This document shows positions 21,401-31,983 of a stretch of DNA of 64,000 bases, piece by piece. Position numbers and translations under genes: made by a program. Where the stretch lies: the NCBI GenBank assembly GCA_963556195.1, contig OY744544.1, positions 41,888,288-41,952,287 of the forward strand, read 5' to 3'. Each line of letters starts with the position of its first letter. Position 1 is the stretch's first letter. Under the pieces are notes generated by a model. It saw nothing but the letters and a program-made list of their open reading frames with translations. It ran no database searches and had not been told where the DNA came from. The DNA is from Sepiola atlantica (taxonomy: Eukaryota > Mollusca > Cephalopoda > Sepiida > Sepiolidae).

Positions 21401-23439
21401 AAACAAGAAAGAACAAAGATTAAAAAAAAAGAAAGGGGTAGAAAATGTCTTAGTAAAGTAGCTCGTGCATTATTTCTCCCACCAAGCCAACAAGCAAATA
21501 ATCGGTCCCAAATGCATTAAAAAAAAACAACAAAAAAACGGACCAATGTGCAATAATACACTTTCACATCGGGCGGCACAATGATGAACCTCCCCCCCCC
21601 CCCCCCCCCCCGCAAAAAAAAAACTAAAACATTCAAGATACCGCTCACAAGTTACCATTCCAATCGAATGATAGTATGGGAATTCTACATCTAATTCATC
21701 ATAAGGAAAGGCAACATAAATGTTCATCCGGATTGCCAGCGGTCAGACGAACCTTATTTACACGGCTGACTTGTTCCCCTTCAAAATAAACACACGACGA
21801 GTTGAACGAACGTCAATCTCGCATAATCTCTCCTTGATTTTGAGAAAAAATCTTAATTAGTAGATAGAAACTATTTATTCAAAATACTGTTTCTAAAAAA
21901 TATATATCATTAAAATTATTCTTTATAGAAATTAATTATCTAGTGCCTGGGACGTCATTTTGCATTTTGGGAAAATATATTTCATTTAATTAACTGCCGA
22001 TTATTATCGTGTTGTTATTTAACGAAGCGAAAAAAAACCTTTCCCGCAGAAATTATTTTTAAAAAATCATTCATGTATCAAAAATAAAATGTTACTATAA
22101 AAAAGTTTTCTACAAAAATCTAGTAATTATTTTAAATAATTTAAAATATTTCCTTAACGGCTGTGTCTGTTTACAACTCTTAGGGGAGAATGTTATTCTA
22201 TATTCCATAAATAAATATTACTACGGAATATCGTTATCAGAAATCTATTTTCTATTTAAAAAAAAACATTTTTTTAATGGACGGGGTTATTTTTTACCAC
22301 TTTACGGGAAAATATCACTCTAACTCGTTAAATGACGGGAGACTTTGTTATTACTAATATGAAATCCCTGTACAAAATACCTTTTATAAAAATCCATTGT
22401 TTCTATTTTTAGAAATTAAGACCGTGTCGGCATGCATGTTATTTAATATTTTTTTTCCTTAATTATTTTTCCTCCATTCCTGCCACCCATTGTTTTATTT
22501 AATTTAATCTAATTAAAAACTAATTTTATTTAATTTAACCTAATTTGATTAAATAGTGATAGCATGCAGGTTGTTATTTCTTATTTTTCACTTATTCCTA
22601 GAGTTGATCTGTTCCTTTCTTAGTATACATATGCGTGGGCTAGTGAACCCAGTTCAGCAGAAGAACACCTCGAAAGATTTTATATATCTCATAAATAAAA
22701 TATATTAATGCCGCTTATTGTGTTTACTCCCCTCCCCCTGTAGAGCTACACTTGGCCATTATTACCATGGAGGAATTTTCAGAATGGGTTAATGATCATG
22801 ATTAACGGGTACCTAGAAATAGGTTTATGACTCCACCGTCCTTCACCCTGATTCTATATAATTGCTAACTTTACTTTAATGTCATAGATAAATTACTTGA
22901 AATTCCCAATGCATTTCGTATAATATATCTATTTCTGTGAATAATTGTGATTTATTATTTATTATTCCATTATCTTTTCATATGTTACAAAATTTCCCCA
23001 CTCTATTCTGCTGAAGAAGTATTTACTATAGTTGACTATCAATGGGCCTTATTCCGATAGAATATTCCTACCTTATCACCCCCAACCTAAGTTCCGAGCT
23101 TCCGCTAATAATCGGATCAAGTCATATCTTAGTATAAGTACGTGTTACTAACTCTTAGCCTCTATATAATAAACTAATTATTGCCCCAGATAGCCTCAGG
23201 AATGACCTATCCTGCCTATCTCTGTTGTAAGTTTATACTTCCCCCAATTCCCCTCCTATCTAGGTTTTAGGCTTGATAACAGGTAACGGTTTCTATGCAG
23301 ACAGTATTGTAGTATTTCCTGCCTAGCGTTCAGTAAATTATCTCTAGATATCATGATGTGGTACGACTCACATGCACATAAGTTGCATCTCTTCCTTTTG
23401 TTCGGTTTATATTTGCTATAATTTTAACTTTTATTTTTA
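21401..23439. other. Interior of the 21.1-23.7 kb element, no gene seen
   Basis: AT-rich. A 17-base C homopolymer lies at 21594-21611, and (AAG)-rich sequence lies next to the left arm. No RT, GIY-YIG or transposase motif could be read on either strand. Confidence 0.45.
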
Positions 23440-23531
23440 TTTTTTTCCTCTTCTCTCCTTAAGTGACCTCAACTATTGCAACGCCACATTGTGTATTGTC
23501 GGCAGTTGAAACCCTTATTCCAGACATTTAA

Positions 23532-23590
23532 TTTCCCTGATGATCTGCCAAGCAAGTACCTGCTTGGTAGTGAAACACCTGTAGGAAAAA
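23532..23590 (+). ncRNA. Hammerhead ribozyme-like motif, right arm
   Basis: The plus-strand counterpart of 21225-21285: TTTCC, CTGATGA, the same long stem II with a GU pair, GAAA, ACAC/CTGT for stem III (one mismatch at its top), UA, then GGAA. The core is intact. Predicted cleavage is after A23583. Confidence 0.7.
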
Positions 23591-23685
23591 ACATTTAATT
23601 TGAATAAATAATATTTGTAAGAAAAAATCTTTAATGGTGATCATTGGTGTCCTGGAAGAAATGCTTTGGTAAGCCTTCATAAAAT

Positions 23686-23689
<4 letters not shown>

Positions 23690-23761
<72 letters not shown>
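23690..23761. repeat. (AT)n microsatellite
   Basis: A pure AT run. Confidence 0.95.
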
Positions 23762-23764
<3 letters not shown>

Positions 23765-23766
<2 letters not shown>

Positions 23767-24924
23767 CTTAGTTCACTCCAAACAAGACAAGTTGCCACTG
23801 TAGACATAAGAGGCTACTAAGAATTAGGGTGAAAGTTTAGGAGGGTCATCCTAAATTCAGTGTTGTGCAGTCGGATGCTTGTTCACATTAGCTTTAAATT
23901 TCTGCATGTCGGTACAGTCGGGGGAAACAGGGAGCATGGATAGAGTTCCAAAGTGCCGGCAGCTCGAGGAAAGAAGCTATTGGAGTAAAAGGCTCTCCGG
24001 CATCTGAAGATCTCCACAGTGAATGGATGGGATTTAGCTGATTGTCGGGTTGGTCGAGAGTATTTACGTTTAGGGGGCACCAGAGCAGCAAGTTCATCAG
24101 AGTACATTCCATTGAAGTACTTGTAAAACAAGCACAAGTATGTAACATTGCAGCGATGAGGCAGGGGCTTTAACTTGGTAGATAGTGAGGGACCTATTAG
24201 ATTAGTGACTCTTTTTTTTAACCTAGTCTAAGAGGGGGAGACTAGTGGTTGGTACAATAGCCATGCATGGGCGGATGTCGGCTTTGTAGAGATATAGAAT
24301 ACTGTCAGGTGTGAGAAGTTTTCTAGCTCGGTAAAGGGCGCCCACTTTCTTTGCAGCAGTCTAGGGAATGTTTTCTATTTCTTCCAATTCATGTTACCTG
24401 TGAATGTTAGGCCGAGGAGTTTGAACGTTGGACTCTAAGCTAGCGTGTTATTTGCAATGACAACTGGTGGTTGAAGAGGTTTCTTGTAATTGTTGAAGGA
24501 AAAGAGCTTTGTCTTAGCAGCATTAAATATTACCGTTCATGTATGACTCCATTCCACAACAGACTTGAGGTCGCTTTCTAAGTATTCAGCCATTGCTTCG
24601 GATATGTGCGCGTCAGTTTTACCCACATGACGAGAGTAGAGCGTGGTATCCTCAGCAAATATACCCATCTAAGACACAATGTCATCAGGGTGGTCGTTTA
24701 TGAAAATCAGGAACAACAAAGGTCCAAGGATCGATCCTTGGAGTGCATTTGCATTTATGTTATGTTGTTTGGATGAACGGCCATCGAGGACAACCTGAAT
24801 CTTACTTTTGGATAGGAAGGATCTAATTACATAAATTTTCGTCCAGTAATATCATATGAATACATTTTTATGAGAAGATATTAATGTCAGACCTTGTCAA
24901 CGGCTTTGCATATATCAAGTGCTA

Positions 24925-24927
<3 letters not shown>
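23765..24927 (-). pseudogene. CR1-like family A RT, palm to 3' end
   Basis: On the minus strand, right to left: residues of DISKAVDKV type, YGITGRKF, SFLSKSKIQVVLDGRSSKQH (Q for the usual P-rich run), a PLLFLIFINDHPDDIV segment, GIFAEDTT, then AEYLESDLKSVVEWS, NAAKTKLFSFNNYKKPLQPP and the C-terminal part (23883-24137) with LFYKYFNGMYSDELAALVPP, RPTRQSAKSHPFTVEIFRCR and FYSNSFFPRAAGTLELYP. These are the typical blocks of CR1/jockey-superfamily RTs. The catalytic FADD reads FAED, which should abolish activity, and there are frameshifts. The right end stops at a TA tract. Confidence 0.85.

Positions 24928-24994
<67 letters not shown>
24928..24994. repeat. (AT)n microsatellite
   Basis: A pure AT run at the 5' truncation point of the CR1 family A copy. 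Confidence 0.95.
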
Positions 24995-24997
<3 letters not shown>

Positions 24998-25454
24998 TGT
25001 TTTATTTTACTTCAGGTGAATTTCTCAGAAATCTATGGGCCTTTTTCCTGGAGCTATCACTTGATCTCTATATGAGATACATAGATATCCGTGTGTTCGA
25101 TTACAGATCTCTTTATCTCTCAAACGTTGAGTTAATAAAAAGTGAAGAACATTAATTTTTTTTATCTCCAATGTATCACGTAACTATGTTACAGTATATC
25201 TTTCTTTTGGTCTATTGGTCTTACCGTATTCCAGGACAAGAATTCATCTAGTCTGGTGGAGTATCCAGATAAGTGCAGTTTCTTGAAGTAACATCACTAG
25301 TAAAATCAGTGCATAGCCGTATCGAGAGAATCTTATTTGGGCTTCGAATATTGTGTTATTTGGTATATGTGGACATGGGTAACTAGTGTGGAGAAGTATC
25401 CTCATGTCAGGTTGTCATGACAAACCTTTGTACAGAGATACCGAAAACGCTCGA
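24995..25454. other. No recognised gene
   Basis: I see no ORF of note and no shared repeat. Confidence 0.4.
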
Positions 25455-25606
25455 TGATTGTGTCTAGTAGGTAATTTAAACTCACCTGTGTCTAGTAGGT
25501 AATTCCAAATCTCCTGCGTCTAGTAAGTAATTCAAACTCTCTTATGTCAAGTAGGTAATTCAAACTCTCCAGTAGGTAATTCGAACTCTCTAGTAGGTAA
25601 TTCGAA

Positions 25607-25607
<1 letters not shown>
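25455..25607. repeat. Degenerate ~30-bp tandem repeat
   Basis: Six imperfect units of a GTGTCTAGTAGGTAATTC + AAACTCTC type; the last two are shortened to about 24 bases. Confidence 0.85.
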
Positions 25608-25674
<67 letters not shown>

Positions 25675-25682
25675 GGGGGGGG
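25608..25682. repeat. (TA)n-(TG)n-(G)n compound tract
   Basis: A TA run, then TG, then a 9-base G run. Confidence 0.95.
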
Positions 25683-25734
25683 GTGTTATTCGTAGTCAAC
25701 CATAGATATTAATTTATAGGTACTAGAAAAGTAG

Positions 25735-26155
25735 ATTCAATCAACTATATCTTCATTAACCAGTAATGTAATTCGGTTTTACGACAGTTTCACCATTTAT
25801 CGAGACAAACAAGGCATCCTATCATATTTTCAAACAATTTACTGAAGCATATTTTATCATATTTTCTTTTTCTTTTTCCTTTTTTACGTTTTCTTTATTT
25901 CTCGTATATTAAGAGTATTTCGGCGTTAGTTTTTAAATCAATAGAGAATTTGTTTTGACACATCGAACCTATATAAATATTTACAAAAATAAGGGTTTCT
26001 TGGGAGCTTTTGGGGGTTCTTTTCTTGTCTTTTTTCTGGTGAATCATTGTTCTGGAAATTTTGACATATGTTCTCCTAGATTAATGGTGAAATGGCCGTA
26101 AAAAAGAAACTTCTTTACTGGTTAATAAAGATATAGTAGCTAGAATCTGCCTTTA
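25735..26155. mobile_element. Short foldback element
   Basis: About 65-bp imperfect inverted arms at 25738-25805 and 26083-26150, anchored by AACTATATCTTCATTAACCA and TTTCACCATTTATC against their complements. The 280-base interior is T-rich and noncoding. Confidence 0.65.
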
Positions 26156-26160
26156 TATTG

Positions 26161-26164
<4 letters not shown>

Positions 26165-26246
<82 letters not shown>
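26165..26246. repeat. (AT)n-(GT)n microsatellite
   Basis: AT run followed by GT repeats. Confidence 0.95.
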
Positions 26247-26476
26247 ATTTATCATAATATTAGTTATAGCCCGATTTTTAATGCTATGACGAGCTTATTA
26301 TGACAAGTATAATTAGGCTTCTAAATATGTACGCTTACATAGACATAAATACATCTTAATTCTCTTTCTTCAATTGTGCTTGTTGGGTGTACCGCATGGT
26401 TCTAGGCGTCTAGAAACAACTTAAAATTTTGATTTTGGTTTGAGGTTTCAAATCGTGTGACGGCAGAACAATCATC

Positions 26477-26526
26477 TTCCACACTGATGATTCCCGGAAA
26501 AGGAAGAAACACATTTGTATGTGGAT
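26477..26526 (+). ncRNA. Hammerhead ribozyme, complete core
   Basis: Plus strand in order: TTCCACA (stem I), CTGATGA, stem II TTCC-CGGAAAA-GGAA, GAAA, a short stem III (A-C-A / U-G-U with CAUU loop), UA, then TGTGGA, which pairs with TCCACA to close stem I. All catalytic core positions match the consensus and the three stems close without forcing. Predicted cleavage is after A26519. No coding sequence is adjacent. By analogy with the other motifs here it may be a remnant of a Penelope-like element or an independent ribozyme-bearing retroelement. Confidence 0.8.
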
Positions 26527-26559
26527 AATAATATAAAAATAGTTATCATATATTGATTA

Positions 26560-26919
26560 TACATATATATATATAAACATATTTCTTGAAAATACTTTTC
26601 AAAATCAAATACGAAACGATACTTATAAAAGGTGTCAATATTTCTTATAACATTTTCACGCGAGCCACGTGGAGCATTAAGGATTTCAATATTGTCCGGT
26701 CAACACCTCAACGGACATTCACTATAGAAAGGGTGGAAAATTGATTCATAAGAAAATATATTGCCTGAAAGTGTTGTTGTTTTTTTAAACAGAAAGCTTG
26801 CATAAAGGCTGTAAAGTAAATAAATGTTTATTTTAAAGAAAAAAGTATAAATCGTTTTTGGCTTTCTTAAAATTTAATGTCAAATACGAAACACTACTTA
26901 TAATAAAGTTCTAATATTT

Positions 26920-26923
<4 letters not shown>
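26560..26923. other. Unclassified; internal ~40-bp direct repeat
   Basis: 'aaatacgaaac...acttataa...aatatttcttata' occurs at about 26605-26650 and 26882-26925, bracketing 230 bases. No gene is seen. Confidence 0.4.

Positions 26924-27000
<77 letters not shown>
26924..27000. repeat. (TA)n microsatellite
   Basis: A pure TA run. Confidence 0.95.
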
Positions 27001-27003
<3 letters not shown>

Positions 27004-27067
27004 AAAGAAAAGAAAGAAAGTGTCCCAACCTAATGGAAATTGAAAAAGAAAAACCAAAAATATCATT

Positions 27068-27118
27068 TATGTATTCATCAACGTTTCGTCTTTAGTATAA
27101 GACTTTATCAGGATGATT
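27068..27118 (-). ncRNA. Hammerhead-like motif, left arm of element 2
   Basis: Minus strand: ATCATC (stem I), CTGATAA (G8 changed to A), an A, stem II GTCTT...AAGAC, GAAA, CGTT, then GATGAAT. C3 is intact here, unlike in the right arm, but position 8 is altered. Confidence 0.5.
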
Positions 27119-27911
27119 GTCTGAAAATAACATCACGCAGGTACAGAATGTTTGGAATGGATAGGTGGCGGCGTCTGCGACTCTAAACCTGTGGCCGCTA
27201 AAGCAAAAAATCAAATTATGAGATACAAATAGATGGTGGTAGTAGCAAGCGGTGGTTGGAGTATAAAATTATTAGGAAGTGGAGAGGTATTACAATAATG
27301 CGGAGGGAGTGAGTGAGAACGTTGGTAGCAGTAATGTAAATTATGAAGGGGGGATACGAGATATGCTCATTGATTTTTTTTTAATTTAGCCTTGAGATGA
27401 GAAAAACGGGAGGTTAAGATGTTAGGGTCGTGTAATTTGACGGTGTAGGACGTTATGGGGGAAGGCGGGGTTAGGGGCGGGAAAAGGTCAGGCGTTGGGA
27501 CGGTGTCTATATTTGATACCTACATATATATGTATGAGCATACAAACATATACTCATTTAGATACACAGATGTATATTCACATTCACATACATAAATAAC
27601 CACGTAAAATAGTATACAATGTGTGGAAAGCTAAAATTAATAAGGGAAAAAATATTATTTCTGTTCTGAACTTGCTCAGGTGAATGATTTGTAACAAGAA
27701 GTTGTAAGAATATAAAAGTGTGGTTTTGTCCATTATTTTAAAATAAATCCTGACTATTGGCTGATGGGATGAGTAAAGAGTTTATGAAAAAAGAGGCGGA
27801 TATATATACTTATTTATTTATTTATTTATTATTTATTTAATTTTTTATTTATTAATTATTCATTTATTATTTAATTATTCATAATCACACAAGTACATAT
27901 ACACGCAACCT

Positions 27912-27918
<7 letters not shown>

Positions 27919-27990
<72 letters not shown>
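27919..27990. repeat. (AT)n microsatellite with flanking (ATTT)n
   Basis: A pure AT run. An impure ATTT/ATTA patch precedes it at 27805-27885. Confidence 0.95.
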
Positions 27991-27992
<2 letters not shown>

Positions 27993-28304
27993 ATACATAC
28001 ATACATACACATATGCAAATAATATAATTACTTAAACTACTGTTGGAGAAGTAAAAAACGTGAAGTGTTAAGAGCGAAAGAAGAAAAGAATGTATTTATT
28101 TATATTTATCGAAAGTATTTCAGTGATAGCGTATTTATTAATTATTCACTTATTTATTCATACATGTGTGTGAACATACATATATGCACGTACATATATA
28201 CGAACAAATATCAACATAAACATATGAAAAATAATTTATCGAATTCATGTAATTTATATGTAGACATTGTGCGCGACGCATGTACAGAGTGTAATATAGG
28301 GTAG

Positions 28305-29060
28305 CTATCCTGGATCTGATTTTTTTTGTTCGGATAAAATAAGTTTGCTGATTAAAGGAGATAACGTTGTTTGATAGTGTTAGAGTTTATAATGAGTGCT
28401 GCTCCAAGAAGTCTTCGCCGAGATCTTTTTGAAATGAATTTAATAAGTTTAACCTGTTCAAAATTAAAAGAATGAACGTGTTGTACTGCGTGGGGGAAAA
28501 GCGCGTTCAGAGTGTTGCTATTTTTTATGTCTCTTTTGTGTTCACTAAGGAACTTCTTCAGGCCTCGTTAAGTCTCCCCTACGTATATTTGATGACAATT
28601 ATTACATAGGACAGTGTATATACCAGCGTGAGATGTGGATTTTTTCGGAATTGTCTTGCTGTGTTTAATGTTTGTTGTATAGTTTGTGATGTAGTTTGTA
28701 TTTTCGGAATTCCTAAGTTATTAAGGTGTCGCAAATTATTTGGTTATTGGAATGAGTGGGTAAAGAAGATGTCTATTTATGAAATAAATATTAGGCGTTT
28801 GAGTTTATTTATTGCTTTTCGAGAATATTTGTAGGGCTTTTTCTTTGCACTTAATATAGTATGTGTGGGGTATTGCAGTGTTTTTAAAGAATATGTGATG
28901 TATTTTATTTCCTCATCTATATATTGAGAACTACAGATTCTGAGAGCACGTAGGAAAAAGCTAATTATCATACCTGTTTTTATTATGTTGTTATGGTGTG
29001 AATAGAAATGTATATATTCGTTTTAGTGGATGGTCTTGCGGTGCACTTTGAATTATAGTT
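28305..29060 (-). pseudogene. Penelope-like RT C-terminus and GIY-YIG domain
   Basis: Minus strand, right to left: a decayed RKPTKTNIYIHFYSHHNN block (end of the RT), then MIISFFLRALRICSSQYIDE, EIKYITYSLKTLQYPTHTIL and SAKKKPYKYS (the RT thumb segment typical of Penelope-like elements, 28777-28971). A stop and frameshifts follow, then IYTVLCNNCHQIYVGE, HKRDIKNSNTLNALFPHAVQ, HVHSFNFEQVKLIKF and RRRLLGAALIINSNTI. YT...YVGE is the GIY-YIG signature. The conserved glutamate of the ...LLEAALI motif reads G. The full RT palm is missing. The copy is dead. Confidence 0.8.
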
Positions 29061-29341
29061 TGTTTTTTTTATTTTATTATGAGTATCCCCTCCCCTTGAT
29101 AATTTAAATTAATTCGAGCCACTACCAACGTTCGCCCCACTCCCTCCGCATTTATTGTAATACTTCTCCCACTTCCTAATTATTTCATAATTCAACCGCC
29201 GCTTGTCACTGCCACCATCTATTTGTATCTCATAATTTGATTTTTTTTTTTTTTGCTTTAGCGGCCACATGTTTTGAGCTGGCAGACGCCGTCACCTATC
29301 CATTCCAAACATTCTGTACTTGTGTGATCTTTTCTTCAGAA

Positions 29342-29390
29342 AATCATCATGAGAAAGTCTTATAATTAAGACGAAACGTTGACGAATACA
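29342..29390 (+). ncRNA. Hammerhead-like motif, right arm of element 2
   Basis: Plus strand: ATCATC, ATGAGAA (C3 and G8 altered), A, stem II GTCTT...AAGAC, GAAA, CGTT, GACGAAT. The secondary structure is preserved but the core is mutated. Confidence 0.45.
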
Positions 29391-29424
29391 TAAATGATAT
29401 TGTTTGGTTTTCTTTGTTACATTT

Positions 29425-29426
<2 letters not shown>

Positions 29427-29494
<68 letters not shown>
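29427..29494. repeat. (AT)n microsatellite
   Basis: A pure AT run at the outer edge of Penelope-like element 2. Confidence 0.95.
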
Positions 29495-29496
<2 letters not shown>

Positions 29497-29499
29497 TTG

Positions 29500-29775
29500 T
29501 ACAGAATAAACTTTTAAACTAATGAATCTGTCATTATAAATATTGGAATATATATTCTCAGGGACACGGTAATATTTTTTGTAAACTTTACCATTTTGGG
29601 GTGCGCCCTCCCACTCTCGCACCCTCCCCCTAAAACTTAAAAAAAAAAAAGTTTAATACAAAAGATTTAAGATAGCAAAGAATTCCACCGCATCAAATTT
29701 TAGGTTATATAAAGTAATTTATTTTTTAAAAGAATCGGTGCGCGCGTGATCGTCAATAATATGTACGTGCTTCGT
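29500..29775. repeat. Dispersed repeat shared with 51.7-52.2 kb
   Basis: 'aaacttttaaactaatgaat', GGAATATATATTCTC, the 'accattttggggtgcgc' region and TCGTCAATAATATGTACGT recur in order at 51840-52110. The pattern is noncoding and of unknown class. Confidence 0.65.
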
Positions 29776-29989
29776 ATGTATGTTAGGCAACAGGGTTAGT
29801 CACGTGGCCACATGATTTATTTGTTTTATAAATGCTACCATTTAGAGTAGGTTCCACTGAAACCGCACTATACTTTTCACATAAAGAAAAGAAAGTTAAA
29901 CAAATGCTTTATTTATTGCTTGTACCTGTCCTAGGACTGGTAGTCTCGCAAACAAAAATAAACAAATAAATGGCATCTATAAAAACGCG

Positions 29990-30115
29990 ATACAAGCGCG
30001 AGTAAGCTCGGTGGTAGAGCTTCGGACTTCAGACACTTGGGTACTGGTTTCGAATCTTGCTAGGCTGATGAGTTATAAACGACAAAACACGTACCCGTGG
30101 ATAATTGAATTTATA
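29990..30115 (+). repeat. tRNA-derived SINE, second family
   Basis: The plus strand reads AGTAAGCTCGGTGGTAGAGC (A box), TTCGGACTTCAG, and GGTTTCGAATCTTGC (B box) at tRNA-like spacing, then GATGAGTTATAAACGACAAA. This is a good pol III promoter with a SINE-like body, ending in TA repeats. The sequence differs from the family at 1-145. It is not an intact tRNA, because the acceptor stem does not pair. Confidence 0.7.
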
Positions 30116-30139
30116 TATATATACATATATATATATATA

Positions 30140-30345
30140 TTCTTACGATTTTTAGCCCGACGATTTCCTACAGAGGTGAAATGCGGAAGCCTCTGTGTAG
30201 CTTAATTGCCATAAATATATTTTATAACTTGCTACCTAGTTCTAATCATGCATTGGGCACTGTTGAAGTAAATACAGAAAATTGATACATAAAATATTAT
30301 ATCTCCTTATAGCATTTTATATGAATACTTGAAATTATGATATAT
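30140..30345 (+). repeat. Dispersed repeat with hammerhead-like core
   Basis: This matches both parts of 7252-7670 (see there). The core at 30156-30182 reads CCGACGA, then a weak hairpin, then GAAA, i.e. U4 is changed to C. It lies directly after the SINE at 29990-30115 and could be its body. Confidence 0.5.
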
Positions 30346-30850
30346 ATAGATTCACTGTATAATAGGTCTTCAGTGTGGCGAAACAGGCTTCAAGCTGAGA
30401 TCGAAACTCGACTGTTTATTCTACAATATATAAACAATGTCATGTACTGAAGAGTGATTTATTCGTTTTACTTAGAACTTTTCATTATCGCCAATGTTAG
30501 CTGTGTATGTCACTTACAGAGTGCTCAATCGACAAAGAGGTAGGGGCATGTGTAGTGATCCTAGTGACTGTACAAGCATAGGCTCGACTTACAATCTTTA
30601 ACTACACACGAGCAATCATGGGACGATCATTGTGATCTGTGCAAACCAGGCAAAAAATATATAGAAATGTTATTAAGGGAGTCAATGCTCCAAGCATTGC
30701 TGCACAGGGGTCTCAATTGATTCCCGAGATTCGACGAAGTGAAAGATTATAAATTTAGTAAAATTTATTTCATTTAATGTCACTTCATTTAAGCCGCCTG
30801 ACAACCAGTCAATGCGGAGTACATCATACGCATTGAATAATATATAATGT
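30346..30850. other. No recognised gene
   Basis: Plain sequence without ORF or matched repeat. Confidence 0.4.
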
Positions 30851-30869
30851 ACTAGTAGTAGTAGCAGTA

Positions 30870-30903
<34 letters not shown>

Positions 30904-30940
30904 GAAGAAGAAGAAGAAGAAGAAGAAGAATAATAATAAG
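30851..30940. repeat. (TAG)n-(TAA)n-(AAG)n microsatellite
   Basis: Trinucleotide runs in which each type grades into the next. Confidence 0.95.
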
Positions 30941-31636
30941 AGATAAGTACACGTATATTTTTAATTCTTCTTTTTTTTGTTTCTATGTGCATTTTACTTA
31001 ACAAAAAAACAGTGATTTTAATATGTGCGTATCACTTTTAGAAGAAATTTGATGTCGAAACTTTTGGATAAAAATGGGCCTTTAATTAACAAAATTAAGT
31101 TTTAATTAATGAAGAATTCGTAGAAGCGGAAATACACTCTATCACATCCCATAATGCAATACGAGCACTTAACCACACGTGCAATCCAAGAGATAAGTAC
31201 ACGTAAATTTTTAATTCTTCTTTTTTTTTTTCTATGTGCATTTTACTTAACAAAAAAAACAGTGATTTTAATATGTTCGTATCACTTTTAAAAGGAATTT
31301 GATGTCGAAACTTTTTGATAAAAATGGGCCCTTAATTAAAATTAAGTTTTAATTAATGAGAAATTCGTAGAAGCGGAAATACACTCTATCACATCCCATA
31401 ATGCAATACGAGCACTTAACCACACGTGGAATCCAAGAAATAAGTACACGTATATTTTTAATTCTTCTTTTTTTTTTGTTTCTATGTGCATTTTACTTAA
31501 CAAAAAAAACAGTGATTTTAATATGTGCGTATCACTTTTAGAAGAAATTTGATGTCGAAACTTTTTGATAAAAATGGGCTCTTAATTTAGAAAATTAAGT
31601 TTTAATTAATGAAGAATTCGTAGAAGCGGAAATCGA
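30941..31636. repeat. ~250-bp tandem repeat, 2.8 copies
   Basis: Units start at 30941, 31191 and 31436 (AGATAAGTACACGTATATTT, then ATTCTTCTTTTTT, TATGTGCATTTTACTTAAC, TTTGATGTCGAAACTTTT and GCAATACGAGCACTTAACCA). They are about 95 percent alike. The third unit ends at GAAGCGGAAATCGAACCCCC, where the sequence departs into a C-run. Confidence 0.9.
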
Positions 31637-31983
31637 ACCCCCCCCCTCCATCTCCTAGCACTACGATCAAGAATACAAGCAGAAAAGTGAAGGGGAACAT
31701 ATCGTCTCCCTGCATCTGCTTTTATGGAGCGGCCAAGAAAACTTATACTATGTCCTTATATAACATATATATATATACAAAATTATTATTTTTATTTTAT
31801 TTTTTTGTTTGTTTGTTTGTTTGTTTTTTTGTTTTTTGTTTTTTCTGTATGTTTTTGTTTGTTTGTGTGGTAGTGCAAAATATCACTCATTAAAATGAAT
31901 GAGACAATCACTATCCCTGTGACAGGCCCACAGGCAGAATAAGCCCGGGCCTGGTGTGGCCACACACACCAAAAATATGAATA

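Larger units (their letters stand above)
21090..23690. mobile_element. Penelope-like/foldback element with 290-bp inverted arms
   Basis: The arms 21120-21400 and 23440-23690 are near-identical reverse complements, through GGCTTACCAAAGCATTTCTT, CACCAATGATCACCATTAAA, the hammerhead motif, AACTGCCGACAATACACAAT and GTGGCGTTGCAGTAGTTGAG. Each arm holds a hammerhead ribozyme-like motif. Hammerheads in terminal repeats are an established feature of Penelope-like elements. The 2-kb interior is AT-rich and has no recognisable RT or GIY-YIG sequence, so the assignment rests on the termini. Confidence 0.7.
27020..29430 (-). mobile_element. Penelope-like element 2 with inverted termini
   Basis: Inverted arms at about 27030-27330 and 29110-29425 (shared TATGTATTCATCAACGTTTCG, TTGGAATGGATAGGTG, CGGCGTCTGC, CAAATAGATGG and CGGAGGGAGTG blocks) enclose a minus-strand RT/GIY-YIG remnant at 28305-29060. 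Each arm holds a hammerhead-like motif near its outer end. The 3' UTR side (27340-28300) contains an (AT)n tract and is noncoding. Confidence 0.8.
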
